A stretch of 34,828 bases of DNA from an uncultured Chloroflexota bacterium (GCA_937927665.1 CALBRY010000401.1:1-34828), one strand, 5' to 3'; counted from the stretch's first letter, positions 1 to 8,223 are shown. Notes: a model not told the origin generated them from the letters alone. Program-made: numbers and translations.

Positions 1-1290
1 AAACCCGGCTTGTTCAAAAGCGATCTGCGCTTCTGGCGAAAAATCTATCCGGGTGGCTTCTGCGGGCGGGGTCAACCAGACGGGTATAGCGCCGATCAAA
101 AGTACTCCAACGAGAAATGGTAGTACTAGACGCTGCGCCTTTACAGGCAGCCATTCCCGCCATTCGATCGCACTGCTGCCCGCAATCGAAAGGCACAGCA
201 CAACCACGCCGAGCAAGTGGGTTTGATCGGGAATCAATGTCACGAGAATGAGCGCGCCAATTACACCAAGTGCGCCATAGATCTGTTGGACAGCGTGCGC
301 TTTGCTCCGAAGCAGAAAGGGCAGTGATAGACCCAGAAAGGCTAATAAGCTCACACCGAGGGCGTGCGGATAGATCGGCTGCATCGCCCTACGATCGAGC
401 AGCGGAAAACCGGAGAGCAGTCCGCCGAGCGTGATCGTAGGTGTTGTTGACGGCAGCGCCTTGAGCCATACCGCCATATCGTGTTCGACCAACGCGGGCA
501 GCCAATAAAAAGCACTGAGTCCGCCGCACACAAGGACTCCAAGCAGTGCTGTTCGGAGCGTCAGGCGTGTGTATTTGGTAACTGCCGGAAGAATCAGCGG
601 GAAGATAAGCAGGATTCCCACTACATACCACAGCGGATCAGTCAGGATGAGCGCCGATCCACTCAAAATGAGCACGGTCAGATCAATACGCCGACCGAGC
701 GTGAGTGATCCATCGAATGCCCAGAGAAATACGGGAAGCAGAGCATGCGTGAAGATATGCGTTAGATCGCCTTGAAGATGCGGCACGATGATGCCGACCG
801 TTGGGCTAAATGTATAAAGCAGGCTGGCGATCAGCGCAGCGCTCCCGCCCAACCGCCGCGCTGTGAAGGCGTATGCTGCTGCGGCTCCGATCGTGAGCGC
901 TGCAAGCGCGGCAATACGAACCGCCAGCGCGGGATCTTCGACGAACAGCGCATCAATCACCGCCGGGAAATAGGCGGGCAGTGGGGGCAGATAATGAGCG
1001 ATCGGCGCGCCAATGCCGCCCATCACATACGGTGACCAGCGCGGATACATACGACCTTCGACAAGTGCCTCCGCTGTATCCGCCGTGCGGAAAATGCTGC
1101 GCTCAAGCGCCGTCCCGCCGGTAACACCCGATTGCACGACGAATGACCAGCTTATGAGTATGCTAAAAGCCAGCGCCAGCAGCGCTCCCCAATCGGTTCC
1201 ACGAAAGGCGCGGCGCATCCATACGGGCAGATCAGGGTCTTTCAGGAGCAGTTCTGCGGAAGTTGGCACAGTGATCGGCAAAAGGTTCAC
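1..1290 (-). CDS. Multi-spanning membrane protein, GT-C / PTPS-related type (3' end outside window)
   Basis: The reverse strand is open for 430 codons from a GTG at 1290 to the window edge, so the C-terminus is missing. The translation alternates long hydrophobic segments with short loops, giving roughly nine or more membrane spans. Landmarks are an extracytoplasmic-looking loop with YPRWSPYVMGGIGAP followed by HYLPPLPAYFPA, the segment HLQGDLTHIFTHALLPVFLW, and SAFYWLPALVEH. This pattern is typical of large bacterial membrane proteins annotated as 6-pyruvoyl-tetrahydropterin-synthase-related or YfhO/GT-C glycosyltransferase-like, whose substrates are mostly unknown. The GTG was chosen because an in-frame stop lies 27 nt upstream and a GGGGAG stretch precedes it. 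The start region overlaps the promoter of the divergent rpmF gene. Family placement is by eye; membrane character is certain. Confidence 0.75.
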   Translation of the reverse strand, partial: MNLLPITVPTSAELLLKDPDLPVWMRRAFRGTDWGALLALAFSILISWSFVVQSGVTGGTALERSIFRTADTAEALVEGRMYPRWSPYVMGGIGAPIAHYLPPLPAYFPAVIDALFVEDPALAVRIAALAALTIGAAAAYAFTARRLGGSAALIASLLYTFSPTVGIIVPHLQGDLTHIFTHALLPVFLWAFDGSLTLGRRIDLTVLILSGSALILTDPLWYVVGILLIFPLILPAVTKYTRLTLRTALLGVLVCGGLSAFYWLPALVEHDMAVWLKALPSTTPTITLGGLLSGFPLLDRRAMQPIYPHALGVSLLAFLGLSLPFLLRSKAHAVQQIYGALGVIGALILVTLIPDQTHLLGVVVLCLSIAGSSAIEWREWLPVKAQRLVLPFLVGVLLIGAIPVWLTPPAEATRIDFSPEAQIAFEQAGF

Positions 1291-1291
1291 C

Positions 1292-1321
1292 TTGACGGGG
1301 TTCTCTCCCCGCCTCTATAAT
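1292..1321 (+). promoter_or_regulatory. Sigma70-type promoter for rpmF
   Basis: TTGACG (1292-1297) and a perfect TATAAT (1316-1321) are separated by 18 nt. The predicted start near 1328 gives a leader of about 55 nt to the rpmF ATG. It abuts the start codon of the divergent membrane protein gene. Confidence 0.7.
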
Positions 1322-1383
1322 CGCGTACACTTTGTTGTGACCTACCTAGATGGCAGGTCGTGTGTTGATTAAGGAGAAACCCG

Positions 1384-1572
1384 ATGGGTCCCCTACCAAA
1401 AAAGCGTCATTCACATAGCCGTACCCATCGCCGCCGCGCGCACGATGCGCTGTCGCTGAAACACCTTGTCAAATGTGAAAGCTGTGGTCAGTATCACGTT
1501 GCACATCGTGTTTGCCTTGCCTGCGGCACCTATAAAGGGCAGACGGTGCTGGATGTGGAGAGCGGTTCGTAA
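1384..1572 (+). CDS. rpmF: 50S ribosomal protein L32
   Basis: This 62-residue basic protein is a component of the large ribosomal subunit. It begins MGPLPKKRHSHSRTHRRRAH, the usual L32 N-terminus, and carries a zinc-ribbon pair CESCGQYH...CLACG with four cysteines, so it is the zinc-binding (C+) form. A strong ribosome binding site (AAGGAG) lies 7 nt before the ATG. It has its own promoter (TATAAT at 1316-1321) and its own terminator, so it is probably a single-gene unit. fabD follows, a neighbour often seen next to rpmF in bacteria, although here a terminator separates them and plsX and fabH are absent. Length is normal for the family. Confidence 0.95.
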   Translation: MGPLPKKRHSHSRTHRRRAHDALSLKHLVKCESCGQYHVAHRVCLACGTYKGQTVLDVESGS

Positions 1573-1594
1573 TTCTCCCAAGGATGACATTGTG

Positions 1595-1630
1595 AGCCGC
1601 ACCCATTGACGGATGCGGCTCTTTGTTTGG
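1595..1630 (+). terminator. Rho-independent terminator of rpmF
   Basis: The arms AGCCGCACCC and GGATGCGGCT form a 10-bp stem with one wobble and a 6-nt loop. A T-rich tail (CTTTGTTTGGTT) follows. It starts 22 nt after the rpmF stop codon. Confidence 0.8.
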
Positions 1631-1736
1631 TTCATATATTTCTAATGTATCGCCCCTTGTGCAGACAGGCGATTACATTGTATGTTTTTGACGGTTGCGC
1701 CATTCTCTCATCACCTGAAGAGTGTTACACATTATC

Positions 1737-2696
1737 ATGAACTGGTCTGCTACGGCATTTGTCTTTGCGGGGCAAGGTTCGCAGGTTATCGGCATGGGGA
1801 AAGAAATCGCCAGTGCCTATCCGGCAGCGCGTGAGATCTTTCAACAAGCAGATGACATTCTGCAATTTCACCTCTCACAGTTGATGTTTGAAGGTCCCGA
1901 AGCTGATCTCAATGATACTGTCAACACACAGCCCGCGCTTTATGTTTATGGCATCGCAGTTGCGCGCGCCCTTCAAGCAGAACTTCCTCATGCGATTCCA
2001 GCCTTTCTTGCGGGTCACAGCTTTGGCGAAGTGACTGCGCTCGTTTTTGCGGGTGCGCTTAGTTTTGAATCCGGACTCCGCTTGGTACGTGAACGCGGAC
2101 GCGCGATGAAATCCGCTGGCGAAACCATGCCCGGCGCGATGGCGGCAGTCCTCGGTCTAGATACTACATCGCTGCGCGACGTATGCGAACGCGCAAGTGC
2201 CGAAACAGGCGGTGTTCTGGTTGTGGCGAATGACAACTGCCCCGGACAAATCGTGATTTCGGGCGATGTCCCCACACTGGATGCAGGGATCGCACTGGCG
2301 AAAAATGCTGGTGCAAAACGGATTGTCAAACTGGCAGTTAGCATCGCATCACATTCACCGCTTATGCGCGGTGCTGCGGAGCAGTTCGCAGCAGCACTCG
2401 CTCAGACCTCATTCACTGCCCCGACCATTCCGGTTTATGCGAATGTCACCACCCAACCGCTCGGCGGCGAGTTGGAAATTCGGGAAGAACTTGAAAAACA
2501 GCTTACCCACACTGTTCGTTGGACGGAAAGCGTCCAGCGGATGATTACAGATGGCGCGCAGCAGTTTGTCGAGTTTGGTCCTAAAGATGTTCTGACAGGG
2601 CTAATCCGGCGTATTGATTCAACGAAATCCGCGGTGCCGCTGTATTCGCTGACGGCGCTGAATGAATTTGTGCAGTCCGCCCAGAACCCTGACTGA
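1737..2696 (+). CDS. fabD: Malonyl-CoA:ACP transacylase
   Basis: FabD transfers the malonyl group from malonyl-CoA to acyl carrier protein, supplying elongation units for type II fatty acid synthesis in the cytoplasm. The 319-residue protein has every expected landmark: the oxyanion-loop motif GQGSQ (12-16), the nucleophile motif GHSFGE with Ser95, the malonate carboxylate-binding arginine in RERGRAM (Arg120), and the catalytic His206 in ASHSPLM. A GTG at 1722 is in frame and would add five residues, but it overlaps the only Shine-Dalgarno-like sequence (GAAGAG), so the ATG at 1737 is preferred. No other fab gene is adjacent, and no convincing promoter is visible in the 100 nt upstream. Length is normal for a single-domain bacterial FabD. 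Confidence 0.95.
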   Translation: MNWSATAFVFAGQGSQVIGMGKEIASAYPAAREIFQQADDILQFHLSQLMFEGPEADLNDTVNTQPALYVYGIAVARALQAELPHAIPAFLAGHSFGEVTALVFAGALSFESGLRLVRERGRAMKSAGETMPGAMAAVLGLDTTSLRDVCERASAETGGVLVVANDNCPGQIVISGDVPTLDAGIALAKNAGAKRIVKLAVSIASHSPLMRGAAEQFAAALAQTSFTAPTIPVYANVTTQPLGGELEIREELEKQLTHTVRWTESVQRMITDGAQQFVEFGPKDVLTGLIRRIDSTKSAVPLYSLTALNEFVQSAQNPD

Positions 2697-2829
2697 ATTG
2701 TTCTCATAACATTCCACCTACACTTAAATGCACGTTTCAGGCAGTATTACTTCTTTGTAGCTGGCAAAAGATTTATTGGCTTTGGCAAGGCTTTTGCCGC
2801 ATACTGCGCGACTCTTGGGAGGGATGTGC

Positions 2830-3888
2830 ATGTCGAGTTTACGACGGTACTGGATTATCGGGCTGCTTCTTTTGGCGGTTTTGCTAGCGGCGTGTGCGCC
2901 GACCACAACTCCAACACCTTCACCGCGTCCGCCGACGGAAACGCCGGTTGAAGCGATCGCAGAAGCGGCTGAAACCGAAGCAGCAACTGAAGAAGCTGTT
3001 GTTGAAGTGGCGACCGAAGAAGCTGTTGTTGAAGCCACCGAAGTGGCAACTGAAGAAGTTGTTGAAGCAGCGACCGAAGAAGCTGTTGTTGAAGCAGCGA
3101 CTGAAGAAGCCGTTGTTGAAGCAGTAGTAACGGAAGCTGTCGCTGAAGTTGTGACAGAAGAACCGACCGCAACGGAAGTCCCGCCGACCGCAACCGAAGT
3201 TCCGCCGACTGCGACGGAAGTCCCGCCGACGGCAACTGAAGTTCCGCCAACCGCAACGGAAGTCCCGCCAACCGAAGCAGCGACTGAAGAAGTTGTTGTT
3301 GAAGTCACCGAAGAAGCTGTTGTTGAAGCGGCGACTGAAGAAGCTGTTGTCGAAGCCACCGTTGAAGCAACTGAAGAAATCGAAGCCACACCTGAAGTGG
3401 CAGCGTTCGCACTACCGGATATTGGCGACACGACCGAACTGACGATCGCGGAAGCTGTCGCGGCGTATGCCGCAGCGGATGAACCGCAGTTCACCGTTCT
3501 GCTCGCCGCCGTTGGCGCAACCCCGCTGGCAAGCGTCACGCTCGGCAGCGAAAGCGTCAATGTGACCGTGTTCGCCCCGACTGACGAAGCCTTCGCAGCC
3601 CTGCTCGAAGAACTCGGCTTGACGGCTGAGGAACTGCTCGCCAATCGCACGCTGGTGAACCAAGTGCTGCTCTACCACATCGTGAATAGCGAAGTGTTGG
3701 CAGAAGCTGTCGTCGCGCTTGATGGCGAAACTGTCCCGACCGCGATGGGTGCTTCGATCAGCATCAGCGTTGTTGATGGTCGCGTATTCCTGAATGACAC
3801 GGTCGAAGTTATCGTGACCGATATTCAGACGGCGAATGGTGTGATCCACGTGATCGATGCGGTGCTTCTGCCGCCGTCCGCCGAATAA
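2830..3888 (+). CDS. Fasciclin (FAS1) domain lipoprotein with repetitive linker
   Basis: This is a 352-residue surface lipoprotein. Residues 1-22 form a lipoprotein signal peptide (RR, a hydrophobic core, then LLAAC with the acylated Cys22). Residues about 23-195 are low-complexity: a Pro/Thr stretch, Ala/Thr/Glu/Val-rich repeats and five PPTATEV-type heptads, likely an extended stalk. Residues about 215-350 form one FAS1 domain with the signatures TVFAPTDEAF, LLYHIVNSEVL and NGVIHVIDAVLLP. FAS1 domains generally serve in adhesion or matrix contact; the ligand here is unknown. The ATG at 2830 was chosen because GGGAGG (2818-2823) lies 6 nt upstream and the signal peptide begins there. The longer reading from 2776 lacks a ribosome binding site. 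A terminator follows directly. Confidence 0.88.
   Translation: MSSLRRYWIIGLLLLAVLLAACAPTTTPTPSPRPPTETPVEAIAEAAETEAATEEAVVEVATEEAVVEATEVATEEVVEAATEEAVVEAATEEAVVEAVVTEAVAEVVTEEPTATEVPPTATEVPPTATEVPPTATEVPPTATEVPPTEAATEEVVVEVTEEAVVEAATEEAVVEATVEATEEIEATPEVAAFALPDIGDTTELTIAEAVAAYAAADEPQFTVLLAAVGATPLASVTLGSESVNVTVFAPTDEAFAALLEELGLTAEELLANRTLVNQVLLYHIVNSEVLAEAVVALDGETVPTAMGASISISVVDGRVFLNDTVEVIVTDIQTANGVIHVIDAVLLPPSAE
2983..3375 (+). repeat. Degenerate Ala/Thr/Glu/Val-coding repeats in the lipoprotein stalk
   Basis: Variants of a unit coding ATEEAVVE(V/A), read as GCGACTGAAGAAGCTGTTGT with synonymous changes, recur at 2983-3159 and again after the heptad block at 3277-3375. Wobble positions differ between copies, so the peptide is conserved better than the DNA. 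Confidence 0.8.
3160..3264 (+). repeat. Five tandem 21-nt units coding (P/E)PTATEV
   Basis: Five consecutive 21-nt units start at 3160, 3181, 3202, 3223 and 3244. The first reads EPTATEV and the others PPTATEV. They differ only at synonymous positions (for example ACC/ACT/ACG and GTC/GTT), apart from the first codon. They lie inside the FAS1 lipoprotein gene. Confidence 0.9.
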
Positions 3889-3908
3889 GTAACCCCATCT
3901 CCAAAACA

Positions 3909-3940
3909 AAACGGGGTGGACTTGTCCACCCCGTTTTTGA
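3909..3940. terminator. Bidirectional terminator between convergent genes
   Basis: A perfect hairpin has arms AACGGGGTGGA and TCCACCCCGTT around a CTTG loop. It is followed by T-runs on both strands (GTTTTTG on plus; GTTTTGTTTTGG on minus). It sits between the FAS1 gene end (3888) and the convergent BI-1 gene end (3961), so it can serve both. Confidence 0.9.
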
Positions 3941-3960
3941 TTCCATTTGTGGAACCTGTT

Positions 3961-4665
3961 TTAGCGGCGGCGTCCCATCAAGCGCAGCAGGAACAGGAAC
4001 AGGTTGATGAAATCGAGATACAGCGTCAGCGCGCCATAAATCGAGAACTTCATCAGGATCGGTGTTTCAACCGCGAATTCAGGGGAGGCGGCAAGCCGTT
4101 TGATCTTCTGCGTATCATAAGCTGTGAGCGCCGTGAAGATGACCACACCGACGATGCTGATCAGGTATTCTACGGCAGTGCTCCGCAAGAAGAAATTCAC
4201 CAGCATTGCGATCAACAGACCGATCAGCCCCATCATCAACCACGTACCCATTTTCGTGAGATCAGTATTGGTGGTGAAGCCGATTACCGTCATCACGCCG
4301 AACAGTACGGAAGTCGTCGCAAACGCGCTCGTGATCACACCGAGATCGTACACGAGGAAAATCAGCGAGAGTGTGAACCCGTTGAGCGCCGCATACACGA
4401 GAAACAGCACAGCGGCGGCAGTCGGAGCAAGTCGGGTACTCGCCCAACTCAACACCATCACAACGACCAATTCCGCGATAATTGCGCCAATCACGATGGT
4501 GCGATTCGATTGAAGTCGTACCAGTGCCGGAACAGTGTTGGTCATCCACGCGATGGCGGTCGTGAGCAAAAGCCCGAGACCCATCCATGCGTATACCCAG
4601 CGGATCAGCGGGCGCACCAGCGTATCGCTGATAGGCGATGTATTGGAATATGGCTGCATCGACAT
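3961..4665 (-). CDS. Bax inhibitor-1 / YccA family membrane protein
   Basis: This 234-residue protein has about seven hydrophobic spans and the family's C-terminal signatures: AYDTQKIKR near the middle of the last third and YGALTLYLDFINLFLFLLR just before a basic RRR tail. BI-1 family proteins act in the inner membrane. Some members conduct calcium in a pH-dependent way, and YccA interacts with FtsH, but no specific role can be read here. The ATG at 4665 (MSMQPYSN) was chosen because AGGAAAG precedes it; the reading from 4761 would run through the terminator of the upstream gene. That terminator at 4691-4724 makes this a separate transcription unit from the aminotransferase. No clear promoter is visible in the short gap. 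Confidence 0.88.
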   Translation of the reverse strand: MSMQPYSNTSPISDTLVRPLIRWVYAWMGLGLLLTTAIAWMTNTVPALVRLQSNRTIVIGAIIAELVVVMVLSWASTRLAPTAAAVLFLVYAALNGFTLSLIFLVYDLGVITSAFATTSVLFGVMTVIGFTTNTDLTKMGTWLMMGLIGLLIAMLVNFFLRSTAVEYLISIVGVVIFTALTAYDTQKIKRLAASPEFAVETPILMKFSIYGALTLYLDFINLFLFLLRLMGRRR

Positions 4666-4690
4666 ACGAATCACTTTCCTTATGTGATCA

Positions 4691-4724
4691 AACAAAAGAG
4701 CAGGCACATGAACTGCGCCTGCTC
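4691..4724 (-). terminator. Rho-independent terminator of the aminotransferase gene
   Basis: On the minus strand GAGCAGGC pairs perfectly with GCCTGCTC across an 11-nt loop and is followed by TTTTGTTTG. It lies 49 nt after the aminotransferase stop and just before the BI-1 gene start. Confidence 0.88.
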
Positions 4725-4772
4725 CTAAGTATATGCTGTATTTCGCGAGGATAAACCTCACAAGACAAGGGG

Positions 4773-6080
4773 TTACTTCGAAAGCAGTGATTCCAGTCCT
4801 TCAAACAGGCGTACCACCGCGCCCTGTGTGATTTCGGGCGGGGTCGCATACGAGAAGCGAATCCAGTTTGCACCGAATGGCGAGAAATAAACCCCCGGCA
4901 CAACCGCGATCCCGTAGTTTTCACCCAAGTAGGTCAGAAGCGCTTCACTGTCTTTCAGCCCACCGGCTTCGATGTACGCGGTGCAGTCGATGAAGGCATA
5001 ATAACCATCACCCATGATAAAGCGCGCAGGTTTTTCGCTCAATGCGTCGCGCAGAATGCGGCGGCTTTCGCGTGTCGGCTCGATGATCGGTGCAGCAGCT
5101 TTTTCAAAACCCATCTCATATGCTGCAATCGCGACTGCTTGCGAATAGAACGTCGGGATTACCGCGTGCGATGCTTGGCTGGTGATGTGCTTGGCAACTT
5201 TCTTGCCAACCAGCAGGTGCGCGCTGCGGACATTCGATGCGCCGAGACTCTTGGTGAGTCCATCGAGGACGATCAGACGTTCGCGTTCTTCTGGCGAAAA
5301 TGCGCGCAGCACTGCGTTGACATCGGTGTGACCACCATCCGTAACATAATGGTACATCCAGTCAAACAGCACATACGGGTAGCCCGCTTCGAGTGCGGTA
5401 CGCGCCAGCACAACCTGTTCATCGGTTGAGAGTGTGCGTCCGGTCGGGTTATCGGGAGAGGTGATTACGAGACCCGCAACTTTGCGCCCTTGTTCGGCGG
5501 CAAAAGCCGCGCTCGCGCGGATCGCTTCCGGTGTATACGCCCAACCTTCTGCCGGATCACCGGGGGCGAGCAGCACGTTCAAGCCAACGGCATACGGTCC
5601 CCAGTTGTAGGAAATCCACGGCACGCGCGAAACAACGACGACGCTGCCGACTTCCTGTGTTCCGAGGCTCACCATCGCGGAATAAGCCTTTTGCAGCCCA
5701 TCGCGCCCACCCTGCACGAAGATCACATTATCGCCGCCCCATCCGGTATCGGCGCTTAACTGCCAATAGTTTTCGACAGCCGCTTTGCGGAAACGTGTCG
5801 TTCCCCACGGTTGATCGTATGCGGTACCGTGATCAATTTGCAGCTTGAGCGCCGCTTCGAGCAGTTCCACCGGAACACCGGGGAGACTCGCGCCGCCGTC
5901 ACCCTGTGATGCGTCAAACGTGACGGCGTTCGCACCCATCTTTTGACGATAGGCATTCAATGCGTCGCGGATCAGGAACATGCGCGACGGCGGAATATCC
6001 ATCATCGACGCCGGATAATTGTTTGTGGGGATCAAATGTTGAGGTGGATGTACAAATTCTGGTAGGTGCGGAGCAGTCAT
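4773..6080 (-). CDS. PLP-dependent class I/II aminotransferase
   Basis: This 435-residue fold-type I aminotransferase moves an amino group between an amino acid and a 2-oxo acid using pyridoxal phosphate. Visible residues are the SPDNPTG motif (208-214, Asn211 to the cofactor ring), Asp240 in FDWMYH pairing with the pyridine nitrogen, and the Schiff-base Lys277 in GLTKSLGASN. A C-terminal NWIRFSYA arginine is placed to bind the substrate carboxylate. A start segment of about 35 residues precedes the usual family start. Substrate specificity cannot be read from sequence; aspartate/aromatic-type enzymes are the closest general match. It ends in its own terminator. A possible promoter and several TGTGCAA repeats lie upstream (6114-6201). 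The ribosome binding site before the ATG is weak. Confidence 0.9.
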   Translation of the reverse strand: MTAPHLPEFVHPPQHLIPTNNYPASMMDIPPSRMFLIRDALNAYRQKMGANAVTFDASQGDGGASLPGVPVELLEAALKLQIDHGTAYDQPWGTTRFRKAAVENYWQLSADTGWGGDNVIFVQGGRDGLQKAYSAMVSLGTQEVGSVVVVSRVPWISYNWGPYAVGLNVLLAPGDPAEGWAYTPEAIRASAAFAAEQGRKVAGLVITSPDNPTGRTLSTDEQVVLARTALEAGYPYVLFDWMYHYVTDGGHTDVNAVLRAFSPEERERLIVLDGLTKSLGASNVRSAHLLVGKKVAKHITSQASHAVIPTFYSQAVAIAAYEMGFEKAAAPIIEPTRESRRILRDALSEKPARFIMGDGYYAFIDCTAYIEAGGLKDSEALLTYLGENYGIAVVPGVYFSPFGANWIRFSYATPPEITQGAVVRLFEGLESLLSK

Positions 6081-6107
6081 TGTGAATTCAGCCTAATCGT
6101 ATATGGT

Positions 6108-6137
6108 GTATAAGTGCAAGGAATTGTCACGTATCAA
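6108..6137 (-). promoter_or_regulatory. Possible promoter of the aminotransferase gene
   Basis: On the minus strand TTGATA (6137-6132) and TTATAC (6113-6108) are 18 nt apart, and the -10 lies 27 nt before the ATG at 6080. The -10 box departs from consensus, so this is tentative. Confidence 0.35.
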
Positions 6138-6219
6138 CAAAAGCGCGTCAATGTGCAAGGCAGTTGAACCAATCGACACGCCATCTGTGCAAAGTGTGCA
6201 AACCGCGTTGGAATACGGC

Positions 6220-7191
6220 TTATTCAATCGTCAAAATGATCTTGCCCATATTGGCATTGGTGTGCATATATCGATGCGCGTTCACAACCTCAGCCATAGG
6301 AAATACACGATCGATCACAGGGCGCAGTTCACCACGTGTGATTCGCTCCAGCGCAAACGCTGAGAATTCAGCTGTCAAGCGGGTCTTTTCGGTAAGTGGT
6401 GTCGCACGCAGAGTCGTTCCGGTGACAGTCAGGTTCTTAAACATGATCGGCGCAATCGCCAGCCCATCAGTTTTGCCACCCATCGAACCGATCAGCAGCA
6501 GACGCCCGCCGCGCGCAAGACAGGCGAGATTATCATTCCAATAAGGTTCTCCGATGAAATCGAGGATGACATCGACCCCACGCCCATGATCCGCCGATTT
6601 GATGCGCTCACGAAATGACTCGGTCTTGTAATTGATCAATTCATCCGCGCCGAGCTGATGGCATAACGCGAGTTTTTCATCGCTGCCAGCCGTCACAAAA
6701 ACGCGTGCGCCGATTGCTTTCGCCAACTGGATCGCCGCCGTGCCGACTCCGCTTGCTCCGGCGTGGATCAAGACCGATTCGCCTGCTTGCAAGCGTCCGA
6801 ATGTGAACAAGTTGAGATACGCCGTCAAAAAGGCTTCGGGGATCGCGGCGGCTTCTGTATAGGTCAGCCGATCCGGGATACGCATCGCCATCCCTACCGG
6901 CAGTGTGCAGCGTTCCGCATATGCGCCGCCTGTGACCACGCCCATCACCCGATCGCCGCGCTGAAATCCGTCTGCCGCCTGTTCGACTTCACCCGCAATT
7001 TCTAATCCAAGAATGGGAGAGGCTCCCGGCGGTGGAGGATACGCCCCGCCGCGCTGCAGTAGATCGGCACGATTGAGGGCGGTCGCATGGACGCGAATCA
7101 GCAGTTCATCGGGAGCAGGAATAGGATCGGGTATATCGCCTACATATAGAACATCGGGTTGACCCGGTTGATCAAACAGAACCGCTTTCAT
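6220..7191 (-). CDS. NAD(P)H quinone oxidoreductase, PIG3 family
   Basis: This 323-residue medium-chain dehydrogenase/reductase is predicted to reduce quinones with NADPH and has no structural zinc site. The start MKAVLFDQPGQPDVL and the block ALNRADLLQR-GG-YPPPPGASP (39-59) are hallmarks of the PIG3/TP53I3-like subfamily. The nucleotide-binding segment HAGASGVGTAAIQLAK (143-158) has the glycine-rich AxxGVG motif. The ATG at 7191 overlaps the stop of the upstream Rmd-like gene (ATGA), indicating translational coupling. A longer reading frame to 7224 lies inside that upstream gene and is rejected. The link to a sugar-nucleotide reductase is not an obvious pathway, so the pairing may simply be operonic. 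Physiological substrate is unknown. Confidence 0.9.
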   Translation of the reverse strand: MKAVLFDQPGQPDVLYVGDIPDPIPAPDELLIRVHATALNRADLLQRGGAYPPPPGASPILGLEIAGEVEQAADGFQRGDRVMGVVTGGAYAERCTLPVGMAMRIPDRLTYTEAAAIPEAFLTAYLNLFTFGRLQAGESVLIHAGASGVGTAAIQLAKAIGARVFVTAGSDEKLALCHQLGADELINYKTESFRERIKSADHGRGVDVILDFIGEPYWNDNLACLARGGRLLLIGSMGGKTDGLAIAPIMFKNLTVTGTTLRATPLTEKTRLTAEFSAFALERITRGELRPVIDRVFPMAEVVNAHRYMHTNANMGKIILTIE

Positions 7192-8147
7192 GTCAGTTGT
7201 TCCAGTTTGACACGGGCGCGCCAATCGTTCAAAACATCACTCAGGGTTGTTTCGAGCGGAATCTGTGGACTCCAACCCGTTGTTTCTCGGAGTTTTGTTG
7301 CATCTCCCCAAGATTTTCCCGGTTTGCCGGGGCGCAGGCGCGATTGATCTTGATTTACAGTGATATGCGTTGTCGAGAGCTTACACAGTATTTCCAGCAG
7401 GTCACCGATTCGGCGCGTGCGTCCGCTGGCGACATTATAGGCTTCACCGGGGATGCCGCGATCCATAATCAGTTGATATGCGCTGACAATATCGCGCACA
7501 TCGGTGAAATCGCGCTCCGAGTCGAGGCTGCCCACACGCATCACGGGATCTTGCAAACCCGCCTCGATCCGTGCAATCTGCATCGCAAAATCCGGCGCGA
7601 CAAAACCGAGTGCCTGACCGGGACCTAGATGGTTAAATGGGCGTGCCCGCATGATCGGCAGTTGATGCGCCAGATGATACTGCAAGCCGAGCATATCCTG
7701 TGCGACCTTGCTCACGCTGTAAGGGCTGGTTGGGCGCAGTGGAGAGGTTTCGTCAGGAGGCGCTTCGCCGCTTGCATCCGTACCATAAACTTCGCCCGAA
7801 CTGATGATCAACAATCGCGGCGGCGCTTGGGTGTGCCGGATTGCTTCCAGCAGATTAACCTGCATACGAATATTGTTCTCAAGTGTTTCCCACGGGTGAT
7901 CATGGGATCGGGCGACATTCGCCTGAGCCGCAAGATGATACACACGCGAAAACGGAATCCCGTCGATCAGCGCGGCGACGGCAGCCGGATCACGCAGGTC
8001 GAGTGTGTGATAGTGTGCGGGCAGTGCGCCTTCACCGGGCGGCGCGATCACAACCCCATGCAGTCGGGCTTCTGGCGATACTTTCCGCAGATGCTGCATT
8101 AGATGCTGCCCGACAAACCCCACTGCTCCCGTAATAAGAATATTCAC
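7188..8147 (-). CDS. NAD-dependent epimerase/dehydratase, GDP-4-keto-6-deoxymannose reductase-like
   Basis: This 319-residue extended short-chain dehydrogenase has the Rossmann motif GAVGFVG (7-13), a catalytic serine in SSGEVYG (about 116-122), and the YSVSK pair (Tyr143, Lys147). The stretches RARPFNHLGPGQ, SERDFTDVRDIV and YNVASG, followed by RLRPGKPGKSWGDATKLRETTGW, resemble Rmd enzymes, which reduce GDP-4-keto-6-deoxymannose to GDP-D-rhamnose for surface glycans. Other sugar-nucleotide substrates are possible. The GTG at 8147 is chosen because GGGCGAGG lies just upstream; the TTG at 8174 has no such signal. It is the first gene of a two-gene operon with the quinone oxidoreductase (4-nt overlap) and diverges from the GNAT operon. 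Confidence 0.85.
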   Translation of the reverse strand: MNILITGAVGFVGQHLMQHLRKVSPEARLHGVVIAPPGEGALPAHYHTLDLRDPAAVAALIDGIPFSRVYHLAAQANVARSHDHPWETLENNIRMQVNLLEAIRHTQAPPRLLIISSGEVYGTDASGEAPPDETSPLRPTSPYSVSKVAQDMLGLQYHLAHQLPIMRARPFNHLGPGQALGFVAPDFAMQIARIEAGLQDPVMRVGSLDSERDFTDVRDIVSAYQLIMDRGIPGEAYNVASGRTRRIGDLLEILCKLSTTHITVNQDQSRLRPGKPGKSWGDATKLRETTGWSPQIPLETTLSDVLNDWRARVKLEQLT

Positions 8148-8185
8148 TGACGCCTCGCCCTTGTGACCTATCAATACGTCCCTTG

Positions 8186-8213
8186 ATTATAACGGTAGGG
8201 GGGCGGCGCAAAA
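8186..8213 (-). promoter_or_regulatory. Possible promoter of the Rmd-like gene
   Basis: The minus strand carries a perfect TATAAT (8191-8186) with a weak -35 TTTTGC (8213-8208) at 16-nt spacing, about 38 nt before the GTG start. The -10 is good and the -35 poor. Confidence 0.4.
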
Positions 8214-8223
8214 GGGGCGTGTC

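Noticed and set aside
1722..1736. GTG at 1722 as the fabD start
   Set aside because: It overlaps the only Shine-Dalgarno-like sequence; the ATG at 1737 starts at the conserved N-terminus.
2724..3650. Minus-strand frame of 308 codons rich in Ser/Val/Ala/Thr
   Set aside because: It is the mirror of the repetitive FAS1 lipoprotein gene; the repeat codons leave the antisense strand free of stops.
3916..4728. Plus-strand frame of 270 codons opposite the BI-1 gene
   Set aside because: The translation is Gln/His/Arg-rich without any domain pattern, while the minus strand codes a recognisable seven-span protein ending at a terminator.
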